Source of the DNA: Clostridiales bacterium
GTDB lineage: Bacteria; Bacillota; Clostridia; Christensenellales; JAISNN01
Length of the DNA stretch: 46,270 nt
Assembly (NCBI GenBank): GCA_031275485.1
Contig: JAISOS010000044.1
Coordinates: forward strand, 1 to 46,270
Direction of reading: 5' to 3'
The notes under the pieces are model-generated. The model saw only the letters and a list, made by a program, of their open reading frames with translations. It was not told the origin of the DNA and searched no databases. Below, piece after piece: positions 1 through 7,120 of this stretch; positions within the stretch are counted from its first letter, which is position 1; each line of letters starts with the position of its first letter. A program made the translations under genes and the position numbers.

Positions 1-108
1 TCACCTCGCACCTCACGGTGCGTAGCTTGGGTTTCACTATGCGGTTGACTATGAGTGCCTCCGCTACGGTCCTTTCATCGCTTAGATTTATGCCTTACTC
101 GGCGTACT
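1..108 (-). ncRNA. possible structured RNA, cut by left edge
   Basis: No open frame is evident here. On the minus strand the sequence can form a hairpin with 5-bp arms GCACC/GGTGC closed by a GTGA loop (about positions 8-21), a longer-range GTAGC/GCTAC pairing that brackets a purine-rich stretch, and a GCC/GGC hairpin near 90-104. Purine-rich single-stranded patches between short GC helices are typical of a folded RNA. It begins directly after a terminator on the same strand and leaves the window at position 1, so it is incomplete. I could not assign it to tmRNA, RNase P, SRP RNA, 6S RNA or a riboswitch I know. Strand and identity are inference. Confidence 0.3.
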
Positions 109-137
109 AAAAAAAGGACAGCCTCGCGGCTGCCCGG
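109..137 (-). terminator. intrinsic terminator
   Basis: On the minus strand an 8-bp stem (one mismatch) with a four-base loop is followed by seven T residues (109-115). It sits 145 bp downstream of the DUF1292 gene and probably ends its transcript. Confidence 0.7.
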
Positions 138-281
138 ATTCCCGTCCGTCTTTCGAGCGTTTATGTTACAATCGTTTCCGGCGGATTTTTTTTAAAACCG
201 TACCGTTTTTTCACTAAAATTTACGAACCTCCGATTCTAATACGGCAACGTATATTCGGGCTTTTTTGTATCCTTCGACCG

Positions 282-662
282 TTATTCACCGCATCCGCAA
301 TCGCAATTGCGGTGCGTATGACATTCGCCGCAGTCCTGTCCGCCACATTCTCCGCCGCCGTCTTCGTCCAGCTCGCTTTGGAACTTGTCGAACAACTCGC
401 CGAGCAACGCCTCGTCGTTAACGTAAAGCAGAGTTTCCTCGCCGTTTTCGTCCTCGGCGGCCTCCATAATTATGACCTCGGCTTCGTCTTCGTCTTCGGC
501 GTCTACGGGCGTAAGCACGACGTAGAGCTTGTCGTTATGAATGAGCGAATAGATTTGCTCGCAGTCTATTTCCTCGCCTTTGATCTCGTCGTAAAGCGTA
601 ACGATTTCCGTTTCCTCGAGGTCGTCCTCGTTTTCGATGTCGAATTTATCTTTTTCTTCCAT
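282..662 (-). CDS. DUF1292 family protein with cysteine-rich tail
   Basis: This 126-residue acidic protein has the DUF1292 (YrzB-like) pattern: an acidic N-terminus, then a core of alternating hydrophobic strands around residues 20-95 (VTLYDEIKGEE, YVVLTPVDAEDEDE, LLYVNDEALLGELFDKF). The family is small, cytoplasmic and of unknown function. In Firmicutes it usually follows ruvX, and here ruvX is the next gene upstream on the same strand, 553 bp away. Residues about 105-126 are unusual: six Cys and two His in 22 residues, which could bind a metal. Start ATG has a CGGAG-like ribosome site about 10 bases upstream. Family call is confident; the metal-site idea is inference. Confidence 0.85.
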   Translation of the reverse strand: MEEKDKFDIENEDDLEETEIVTLYDEIKGEEIDCEQIYSLIHNDKLYVVLTPVDAEDEDEAEVIIMEAAEDENGEETLLYVNDEALLGELFDKFQSELDEDGGGECGGQDCGECHTHRNCDCGCGE

Positions 663-727
663 ATTTTTTACTCCGTTTATATATTTATTTTGCAGAATTT
701 GTCTTCGTAGATAAGAACGGCGGATTC

Positions 728-850
728 GCGGAGAATTTTCGCGGCTTTCAAGACGTTTTCCGTATGAGAGCGGCTGAGCCGCCGATAGGAAAAAGAGCGT
801 GAAACCGCGAAGAACACCCGCAAAGACGTTCGTCCGATTTATAAAAACAG
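728..850 (+). repeat. dispersed repeat R5, copy 1
   Basis: Shares a pattern with copies near 10245-10375 and 32932-33035: a GCGGCTTTCAAGACGTTTTCC-like start, an A-rich middle and an ACCCGCAAAGACG-like end. Copies are diverged. Confidence 0.5.
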
Positions 851-950
851 GTTTTTATTTTAATTATTTTACCGCTTTATTATTTGAGCCGTTTATTGGA
901 CGTCTCATCCGGCAGATTTTCGCGTTCACAGTTTTATAATTTCGCAATTA

Positions 951-1175
951 TACCGGTTAACCCTTTAAATTACGCGCCGTATAATTTAAAAGAAATTTGA
1001 AGTAAGCTTCAAATTCGACCCGTATACGCGTCTTCGTAACGCCTCCGCCGTGAAAAACCGCAAAATGCCGCGTCTTGAAAGTTCGGATGTTCTAAATTTT
1101 AGCGATAAAAAATAATATCCGGCAGGTTTGTTCGCCGCGAAAATTTAGAATCCTTAAAAGTTTACTCACCGCGCT
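951..1175 (+). repeat. dispersed repeat R3, copy 1
   Basis: The core (951-1018) contains two inverted repeats: TTTAAATTA/TAATTTAAA around a GC-rich loop, then GAAATTTGAAG/CTTCAAATTC. The same core recurs at 5581-5647 and 42925-42990. Copies 1 and 2 also share distal pieces, a GTGAAAAA-CG-AAAA block and TAAAAGTTTACTCAC, so the full unit may be about 200 bp. Confidence 0.6.
1090..1151 (+). repeat. dispersed inverted repeat R2, copy 1
   Basis: Outer arms TTCTAAATTTT and AAAATTTAGAA flank about 40 bp. It belongs to the family at 13415, 21173, 22026, 28889 and 29964. Confidence 0.55.
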
Positions 1176-1215
1176 ACCGTTCGATTTATCTCCGCTCCGC
1201 GATTCTTATCCGCAT

Positions 1216-1635
1216 CTATCGCAATCTTCTTATTTTATCCAGATACGCTTGCAGAATTATACTCGCCGCAACCTTGTCTATGACCAGCTTGCGCTTATCG
1301 CGCCGCATATCCGACGCGATCAACGCCTTTTCCGCCTGCACCGTCGTAAGCCGCTCGTCTATGTAGACGACGGCGACGCCCGTTTCCGACCTCAGCATTT
1401 CGCCGTATTCGGCTACCGACGCCGCTCTCGCGCCCTTTGTGCCGTCCATATTGACGGGCAATCCGAGAACGATTTCGTCGGCGTTTTCCGTTTCGGCAAG
1501 ATTTTTGAAATACGCGGCGTCCTTTTTCGGATTTTGCCTCGAATAGGTTTCGCGCGGACTCGCTATAATACCGCTTACGTCGCTGACCGCGACGCCTATG
1601 CGCGCGTCGCCTATATCCAGACCTATTTTTCTCAT
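1216..1635 (-). CDS. ruvX: RuvX/YqgF, RNase H-like Holliday junction resolvase homologue
   Basis: A 139-residue full-length member of the YqgF/RuvX family. The N-terminal strand GLDIGDARIGVAVSD (residues 5-19) carries the first catalytic Asp. VLGLPVNMDGT (about 56-66) and DERLTTVQAE (about 92-101) are family signatures, and the Asp in VIDKVAASIILQAYL near 118 completes the acidic site. The family has an RNase H fold and is linked to pre-16S rRNA 5'-end maturation and possibly junction resolution. The order ruvX then DUF1292 fits Firmicutes. The ATG start has only a weak GGGG-like ribosome site. A good promoter lies 100 bp upstream. Confidence 0.95.
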   Translation of the reverse strand: MRKIGLDIGDARIGVAVSDVSGIIASPRETYSRQNPKKDAAYFKNLAETENADEIVLGLPVNMDGTKGARAASVAEYGEMLRSETGVAVVYIDERLTTVQAEKALIASDMRRDKRKLVIDKVAASIILQAYLDKIRRLR

Positions 1636-1734
1636 ACAAGCAAGCCCCGTATTTTCATTTCCGCGCCCGGCTTATCGGCGGCTTATTACGTTCCGTTTTA
1701 TTTTATTCCCCGCCGAGCGTTATTAAGTTTATTT

Positions 1735-1763
1735 ATTATACTTTATATTCAAATATAAAACAA
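1735..1763 (-). promoter_or_regulatory. sigma-A type promoter for ruvX
   Basis: Minus strand: -35 TTGTTT (1758-1763), a 17-bp spacer, and -10 TATAAT (1735-1740). The predicted start near 1728 leaves a leader of about 92 nt before the ruvX ATG. Confidence 0.65.
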
Positions 1764-1778
1764 GCATTATACGGGGGA

Positions 1779-1860
1779 TTTTTTATTTTTTTAAAAGATT
1801 ATGGGGGGGGAAAACCTTTTGTTAGCAAAAGGTTTCCTTCCGCCCCTTTCCAAAAAACTT
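1779..1860 (+). repeat. palindromic repeat R1, copy A
   Basis: Arms GGAAAACCTTTTG/CAAAAGGTTTCC, then the conserved right tail CCCCTTTCCAAAAAACTT. The left flank TTTATTTTTTTAAAAGATTA recurs next to the R1 copies at 10149 and 13288. It lies in the ruvX-mazF spacer; I see nothing else at 1861-2138. Confidence 0.8.
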
Positions 1861-2138
1861 TCCTTTTTAATAATAGAACCTCTGACGAAGGTTGACGGCG
1901 AATAGCTTTCAAGCGGTCTTCGCACGCCGCCGCGGTGCGTTTGACGGCGCGTGCTCCCGCAGTATTTTTAGAAAAAAAGCAACGCTACGCCGCGCCGAAA
2001 GCGGCAAAAGTTACCGCCGGCGCGGTTCCGAAAGAGGTCCGACGCTCGAAACGCGTTTTCTTTCTTTTTGTCGTAAAAAAATACGCGTCCGTATCTCGAA
2101 AAATCCCCCTTTGTTAAAAACCTCGCGATCCTATCTTT

Positions 2139-2486
2139 TCACATCTCGTAAAAGCCCAAGCTCACAAGCAGACTCTCGTTCACCCTCGCCATTATTCCGT
2201 CCGAAAGCTCGCCGATTTTTTCCTTTAATCTTTTCTTGTCCAGCGTTCTAATCTGCTCCAAAAGCACCACCGAATTTTTTGGCAAACCGCAAACCTGCCC
2301 CTCCAAATCCACATGCGTCGGGAGCTTCGTCTTGTTCATCTGACTCGTAACGGCGGCGGCGATAACCGTCGGACTGTACTTATTGCCCACGTCGTTCTGC
2401 ACGACCAACACGGGACGTATTCCGCCCTGCTCGCTTCCGACGACCGGACTCAAATCGGCATAATATAAATCCCCTCTTTTCACCAT
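2139..2486 (-). CDS. mazF: MazF/PemK-type endoribonuclease (EndoA-like)
   Basis: A 115-residue protein that matches the chromosomal EndoA/NdoA branch of MazF. It starts [20 protein letters not shown], and [10 protein letters not shown] (about 24-33) carries the conserved Arg. [16 protein letters not shown] (about 44-59) is the active-site loop, and the C-terminal half ends in [15 protein letters not shown] and a helix. The family cleaves single-stranded RNA at short motifs and is normally held in check by an antitoxin encoded just upstream. No ribbon-helix-helix or AbrB-like antitoxin is visible upstream (2487-3408 is non-coding), so it is an orphan here. ATG start with AGAGGA eight bases upstream. 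Confidence 0.9.
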   Translation of the reverse strand: MVKRGDLYYADLSPVVGSEQGGIRPVLVVQNDVGNKYSPTVIAAAVTSQMNKTKLPTHVDLEGQVCGLPKNSVVLLEQIRTLDKKRLKEKIGELSDGIMARVNESLLVSLGFYEM

Positions 2487-2969
2487 AAGGTAATCCTCTT
2501 AAATTTTTTTATTAGACACGCTTCTTAACCGGCGCGTATAATTTGCCGAAAGATTTTTCGGACAGAAAAATGATTGTCAAAACGCGGAAAATTAAACGCC
2601 GCGCGTCCCAAAAAAATCGCCGAAACGAACGAATTTTTTCCGAAATATGTTTCTTTCGGCGTCGGCCCATATTTTATATATTTCATTACCCGTTTTTCAT
2701 ATGTTTTTCCCAATATCTTTTATAATTTTATTCGACGTTTTTCACATATTTTATTCGGCGTTTTTCATATGTTTTTTAATATTTCAAACGCGCTTTTCCC
2801 GCGCTTTTAATATACTTTTCCAATGCTTTTCACATGTTTTTTATGCGTTTTTATACGTTTTATTCTTCATTTTTTATATATTTTTCACGCGCTTCGCTTT
2901 TCATTTTTCGTACATTTTTATTCGCCGTATACCGTACATATTATAGCGTCGTTTTTAGCGAAAACGCAA

Positions 2970-2997
2970 GAAAGACTGCCAAAAAAAGCAGTCTTTC
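2970..2997 (-). terminator. hairpin, possible terminator
   Basis: A perfect 10-bp stem GAAAGACTGC/GCAGTCTTTC with an 8-nt loop that reads as T-rich on the minus strand. It is downstream of the cysteine-rich gene. It lacks a clean T tract after the stem, so terminator function is uncertain. Confidence 0.45.
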
Positions 2998-3181
2998 AGT
3001 AATTTTATAACATATGAAAATATTGAGTTTTCCGCTTTCCTTTGTGCTTCGCGCATTTTACGTTCGAATTCTTTCGCTGTTTTTAACGCCGCGATACCGC
3101 GCACCGCCGGCTATGTTTGAATCAATATTTTTGTCGGTACGGCGAATTCGCGCGGCTCGTGTTATTTTTGTATCGGTTTAA

Positions 3182-3375
3182 TTAACGACCGTTTTTTCCG
3201 TCGTTTTTCGTTCGTATTATCTTAGTTTTTCCGTCGCGTTACCGTAGTTAACGACCGTTTTTTCTACCGTTTTTCATTCGCGTTATCTTAGTCTTTTCTA
3301 TTGTTTTTCATTAGAATTATTTTAATTAACGACCGTTTTCCCCGCCGTTTCTCATCCGTGTCGGCATAATTAACG
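3182..3375 (+). repeat. degenerate tandem repeat
   Basis: TTAACGACCG or TTAACGCCCG begins at 3182, 3248, 3326 and 3370. The text between copies (CCGTTTTTCATTCG, TTATCTTAG) is also shared, so these are diverged tandem units. Confidence 0.55.
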
Positions 3376-3408
3376 CCCGTATTTTTATATTCGTTATTCG
3401 CGCGGCTT

Positions 3409-3813
3409 TCAAGAGCCGTATTTTCCGCAACCGGCGCAGTGTCCGAAGCCGCCGATAAATTCTTCGCCGCCGCATTGAATTCCGTAACCGTCGTTCTTTT
3501 CCTCGCCGCATATCGGATACGGAGTTTTACCGCAACCGCCGAACGGCGGGAACGGAACCTTATTGTAGCCGCAGACGGGGTATTGCGGCTCCGCGCAACC
3601 GTCCGACCCGCCGCACTGCACGGCGGCGTTCTCGTAATCGATCTTACACTCGTCCCTGCAAAGGCAATGCTCCTTTATCTCGTACAATTTTTTGCATTTC
3701 CTTTCGCAACAGACCTTAGGTACGGTAATATAACAAAACTTCCTTTCGCCGCACCCGCAACTGCCGCGGTTGTTCCACAAAAATCCAAACATATCTTTTG
3801 TATCCCGATTCAT
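3409..3813 (-). CDS. cysteine-rich protein of unknown function
   Basis: I do not recognise this 134-residue protein. It has 17 Cys, many as CGC, CCERKC, CLCRDEC, CAGC and repeated (Y/F)PxCG or QCGG turns, and it is rich in Gly, Tyr and Pro in its second half. Short near-repeats are visible, such as PQYPVCG, TPYPICG and GIQCGG. There is no signal peptide or membrane segment. Metal binding, or a disulfide-rich coat-like structural protein, are both possible. No strong ribosome site precedes the ATG, but the frame is open, its codon use resembles neighbours, and the overlapping opposite-strand frame is less protein-like. It is isolated, with 921 bp to mazF and 594 bp to leuB. Confidence 0.6.
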   Translation of the reverse strand: MNRDTKDMFGFLWNNRGSCGCGERKFCYITVPKVCCERKCKKLYEIKEHCLCRDECKIDYENAAVQCGGSDGCAEPQYPVCGYNKVPFPPFGGCGKTPYPICGEEKNDGYGIQCGGEEFIGGFGHCAGCGKYGS

Positions 3814-3912
3814 CTAAATTTACAGCGATATTCCGCTGCATTAACATAATATGCCCGCGCCGAAAAAAAATGTCATTTTAAAATTTTTTTACTTTTTTAC
3901 TTTTTTAAAATT

Positions 3913-3976
3913 TACGACGGGGAAACCTTTTGTGAACGAAAAGGTCTCCCCCCCCCCGTCTTTTCCCAAAAAGCTT
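3913..3976 (+). repeat. palindromic repeat R1, copy B
   Basis: Arms GACGGGGAAACCTTTTGT and AAAAGGTCTCC-CCCCCGTC, followed by the tail CTTTTCCCAAAAAGCTT. The outer base pairs differ from the consensus GCG/CGC but still pair (GACG/CGTC). Confidence 0.75.
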
Positions 3977-4171
3977 GTCTTTTTTATAAAAAATACGCGG
4001 CGGGAATCTTATTTAAAAAAGCGGCGCTCAGATTGCGCAATTCCCATTTATAACGCTACAAAAAGCGGCGGCGCTACTTTAAAGAAAAACGCGACGCGGC
4101 ATTTTCTCGCTTTCGCAAAAAATACAACTGCGGCGCTCCGTCGGTACGAAACCGCCAAAATACCGTAATTT

Positions 4172-4350
4172 TTGGGAAAGAGGCGCGGCGGCAAAAGGGC
4201 GCGAACGGAAAGGCGGCGGTTTTTCGCGGAGACAAAGACAAAAAACGCGAATCGCAACCTAAAAGGACACGGTAAGACTTTTTGTCGAAATATCCGCGGA
4301 TAAAAACGCGGCGCCGCCGAGGACAGTTTGCCGCCGCATTCGATAAGTTA
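4172..4350 (+). repeat. dispersed repeat R4, copy 1
   Basis: Shares GGCGCGGCGGCAAAAGGGCG, AAAGACAAAAAACGC and GTCGAAATATCCGCG blocks, in the same order and spacing, with 30104-30330. A shorter relative is near 10510-10600. Confidence 0.5.
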
Positions 4351-4407
4351 ATAAAAGAATCCCTCTCGCATAAATTTTACAAAAAAAAAACGGAAAACTG
4401 AAAAACG

Positions 4408-5490
4408 CTACCGCCGAATCTCCTCGGCTATGAGCGCGCCCATTTCCTTGCAGCCCACGATTCTGCTGCCGTCTTCCTTTATATCGGCGGTTCTGATATT
4501 TCTTTCCAGAACGGCGTTGACGGCGCGTTCCGCCGCCGCGGCCTCCGCGCCGAGTCCGAACGAAATTTCAAGCATCATCGCGGCGGACAATATCGCCGCG
4601 ACGGGATTCGCTTTATCCTGTCCCGCTATGTCCGGCGCGCTGCCGTGGATCGGCTCGTAAAGCCCGCGTCCGCCACTGCCGAGACTTGCGGATGCGAGAA
4701 TTCCTATACTGCCCGTAATCATCGCCGCCTCGTCGCTCAAAATATCGCCGAACATATTGCTTGTCAGTATAACGTCGAACTGAGCGGGATTTTTGACGAG
4801 TTGCATGGCGGCGTTGTCCACCAGCATATCCGCAACCTCTATATCGGGATATTCCGCGCTCATTTCATGCACGGTCCGCCGCCAAAGTCTGCTACTGTCA
4901 AGAACGTTCGCCTTGTCCACGCTGACGATTTTCTTTTTCCGCTTTGCGGCGATCTCAAACGCTTTTTCGGCAATCCGCCTTATTTCGTTCACGCCGTATT
5001 TTTCGGTATCGTAAGCGTAGGTTTTACCGGCGGGGTTTCTTTGCACGGTATTCCGCTTGCCGAAATAAATGCCTCCCGTAAGCTCTCTGACGACGATCAT
5101 ATCGATACCCTTGTCCCGTATGTCCGCCCTCAGGGGACAGGTTTTTTTCAGCGCGTTAACGAGGCGCGCGGGACGTATATTGGCGTACAGCCCCAGCGCT
5201 TTTCTGATTCCGAGCAAGCCCGCCTCCGGTCTCGATTCGCCCGGCAAACCTTCCCACTTCGGACCGCCGACCGCGCCCAAAAGCACCGCGCCGCTCCTTT
5301 TGCAGACGTCCACGGTTTCCTCCGGCAAAGGCAACCCGCAGGCGTCTATCGCCGCGCCGCCCATAAGCGCGCGCGCGAAAGTGAAACCGCGCTTAAATTT
5401 TTCGCCGACCGCTTTCAAAACCTCCACCGCCGCCGCGCAAACCTCGGGACCTATCCCGTCGCCCTCTATGACCGCTATTTTGTAATTCAT
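4408..5490 (-). CDS. leuB: 3-isopropylmalate dehydrogenase
   Basis: LeuB oxidatively decarboxylates 3-isopropylmalate with NAD+ in leucine synthesis. The 360-residue length is normal. Visible signatures: GDGIGPEV near the N-terminus, RELTGGIYFG in the middle, the Lys/Asp active-site stretch DMLVDNAAMQL, the metal-binding NMFGDILSDEAAMITGSIG, and the cofactor region EPIHGSAPDIAGQDKANP. The Asp-Lys-Ala-Asn NAD region and the GSIGIL stretch fit LeuB rather than isocitrate dehydrogenase. Start ATG follows GAGAGGGG. No leuA, leuC or leuD is adjacent, and about 390 bp of repeat DNA separates it from hisH, so it is probably transcribed alone. Confidence 0.96.
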   Translation of the reverse strand: MNYKIAVIEGDGIGPEVCAAAVEVLKAVGEKFKRGFTFARALMGGAAIDACGLPLPEETVDVCKRSGAVLLGAVGGPKWEGLPGESRPEAGLLGIRKALGLYANIRPARLVNALKKTCPLRADIRDKGIDMIVVRELTGGIYFGKRNTVQRNPAGKTYAYDTEKYGVNEIRRIAEKAFEIAAKRKKKIVSVDKANVLDSSRLWRRTVHEMSAEYPDIEVADMLVDNAAMQLVKNPAQFDVILTSNMFGDILSDEAAMITGSIGILASASLGSGGRGLYEPIHGSAPDIAGQDKANPVAAILSAAMMLEISFGLGAEAAAAERAVNAVLERNIRTADIKEDGSRIVGCKEMGALIAEEIRR

Positions 5491-5882
5491 TTCCCCTCTC
5501 CCACGACGTTTTTTATTCGTCGTTTACGCATTATTTTTCCACGCGCTTTTCATACCGTTTTCCGCGCGTTTTTATTTTATACCGATTAAATTTTTAAATC
5601 ACGCGCCGAGTAATTTATAAGAAATTTGAAGCGGGCTTCAAATTCGGCGGAGGAATCCCGCTTTTTAGCGCCGTCGCGGTGAAAAATCGTAAAACGCCTT
5701 GCGTTCTACGGCCGCGTTACCGCCGCCGTTTAAATTGCGCGAGACACAGTTTAAAAGTTTACTCACTAGACCCGTCCTGAAACTTGCGGGTTAACGCGAG
5801 ACGCGGCATAATAAAACGACGCGGATTACTCCGCTTATAACCGCAAGCGCGGGTTTTAGGGCGGATACGCTATGTATTCCTT
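5491..5882. other. spacer carrying repeat R3
   Basis: No gene is supported in these 392 bp. Most of the spacer is R3 copy 2 (core 5581-5647, similarity to about 5776). Confidence 0.55.
5581..5776 (+). repeat. dispersed repeat R3, copy 2
   Basis: The core has AAATTTGAAG/CTTCAAATT arms as in copy 1. The distal block TAAAAGTTTACTCAC (from about 5751) matches 1156-1170. Confidence 0.6.
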
Positions 5883-6533
5883 TTATCGCGGATTCCAGGA
5901 AATGAAATTCTCTAATATTTTCAACCCCGGCGCGCCGCTTTTTTCGGGGTGAAACTGAACGGCGAACATATTGCCGCGCCCGATGACCGCCGCGAACTCT
6001 ACGCCGTGGTCGGACAGCGCGACGGTATCCTCCGCGTTCGACGGTTCGGCGTAATAGGAATGCACGAAATAAAACTCGGAACGCGGCTCTATGCCGTCGA
6101 AAAGCTCGTGATCTTTGAGATATTTCAATCTGTCCCAACCCATATGCGGAATTTTGAGACTTACTTGTCCGTTGCGATCCGCGCGCGGAATTTTGAGGCC
6201 CTTATCGGGCTTCAAAAGACGTACGCCGCCCTCGAATAAATTCAAGCAATCGACGTTTCCCTCGTCCGAGTGCGAAAGCATTATCTGCATTCCCAAACAA
6301 ATCCCGAGAAACGGCGCGCCCCGAAAAACGGCGCGCCTCAAAGCGTCGGCTATACCGCTTTCGTTGAGATTTCGCATGGCCGATTCCGCGTTGCCCACAC
6401 CCGGAAAAATCACGCGCTCGGCGGCGGCGATTTTTTCCGGCTCGCCCGTTATCTCGCACTCCGCGCCAAGATACCCGAGCGCGCGCCGGACCGACGTCAA
6501 ATTCCCCGCGTTATAGTCGACTACCGTAACCAT
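5883..6533 (-). CDS. hisH: imidazole glycerol phosphate synthase, glutaminase subunit
   Basis: HisH hydrolyses glutamine and passes ammonia to HisF to form IGP and AICAR in histidine synthesis. The 216 residues are a class I glutamine amidotransferase. The N-terminal DYNAGNLTSVRRAL is typical of HisH. The nucleophile Cys is in GICLGMQ, the oxyanion region is FPGVGN, and the His-Glu pair is in VQFHPEKSG near residue 194. Start ATG with AGAGGT four bases upstream. No hisF or other his gene is present in the window. The stop is near an R3-rich spacer, and R1 copy C lies 35 bp upstream. Confidence 0.95.
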   Translation of the reverse strand: MVTVVDYNAGNLTSVRRALGYLGAECEITGEPEKIAAAERVIFPGVGNAESAMRNLNESGIADALRRAVFRGAPFLGICLGMQIMLSHSDEGNVDCLNLFEGGVRLLKPDKGLKIPRADRNGQVSLKIPHMGWDRLKYLKDHELFDGIEPRSEFYFVHSYYAEPSNAEDTVALSDHGVEFAAVIGRGNMFAVQFHPEKSGAPGLKILENFISWNPR

Positions 6534-7120
6534 TTTACCTCTTGTTTTTTTTGAAAAAGAGGAGATTTACGCGGTGGAAACCTTTTGTAAACAAAAAAGG
6601 TTTCCACCGCGCCCCTTTCCAAAAAACTTTAATGTTTTTATTGCAATTATATATGACGCGTTCAAGGAAACGGAAGTATTTTAGACGGTTCCCGCACCTT
6701 TCAAGGCTTTTGACGCCGCGCGGCGGCGTTACGCGGAAAAAAGTCAACGCCGAAATGAGCGAATAAGCGCAAAAAACGCGCCGTTTGCGCTTTTATGTAA
6801 ACACCTCTGAACGATAAGCTCCGTTTGGGGCCGTCTTTTATTGTTTTAACGTTATTTTATGCCGTTTTTACGCTACTTTTACGTCATTTTAACGTTATTG
6901 TTTTTATTTTACGTATGTTATTCTCGCGCCGTTCTACACGGTTTTTTACATTATTTTCACACCGTTTTGCACGGTTTTCCATGTTGTTTTTCGTATTGTT
7001 TTTACATTGTTTCAATATTTTTCGTATTGTTTTATGTCATTTTTTTCCGCATTAAGCTCGTTTTTCATATATATATAAATTCGCAAAAGGTTTCCCCCGT
7101 ACAATTCAAAAAAATAAAAA
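6534..7120. other. spacer with R1 and T-rich degenerate repeats
   Basis: No gene. R1 copy C is at 6568-6630. From about 6830 to 7070 the sequence is runs of TTTT broken by ACG, CGTA and CATT, the same texture as 2640-2945 and 38485-38715. A half-copy of R1 (CAAAAGGTTTCCCCCG) lies at 7083-7099. Confidence 0.6.
6568..6630 (+). repeat. palindromic repeat R1, copy C
   Basis: Arms GCGGTGGAAACCTTTTGT and ACAAAAAAGGTTTCCACCGC, with tail CCCCTTTCCAAAAAACTTT. The T-A pair in GGTGG/CCACC replaces the consensus G-C pair on both arms. Confidence 0.85.

Larger units (their letters stand above)
663..1215. other. gene-free spacer with two repeat families
   Basis: No gene is supported in this 553-bp stretch between ruvX and the DUF1292 gene. 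It holds one copy of repeat R5 (about 728-850), one of R3 (951-1018, similarity extending to about 1175) and one of R2 (1090-1151). Confidence 0.6.
2487..3408. other. T-rich degenerate repeat spacer, no gene
   Basis: This 920-bp stretch has no credible gene. From about 2640 to 2945 it is made of variants of CGTTTTTCATATGTTTTT. From 3182 to 3375 a TTAACGACCGTTTT motif returns four times at irregular 44-78 bp steps. Open frames crossing it are Phe-rich translations of T runs and are not believable proteins. Confidence 0.6.
3814..4407. other. gene-free spacer with repeats R1 and R4
   Basis: No gene supported. It contains R1 copy B (3913-3976) and an R4 copy (about 4172-4350). Confidence 0.55.

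Noticed and set aside
2525-2713. A 62-codon frame upstream of mazF as a possible antitoxin
   Set aside because: It has no DNA-binding motif, no ribosome site, ends 38 bp from mazF in a T-rich spacer and looks like chance.
2574-2946. Phe-rich plus-strand frames suggesting small membrane proteins
   Set aside because: They are translations of T-run repeats; the same occurs at 6825-7230 and 38351-39017.
4645-5589. A 314-codon plus-strand frame opposite leuB
   Set aside because: Antisense shadow caused by GC-rich codon bias; leuB is unambiguous.
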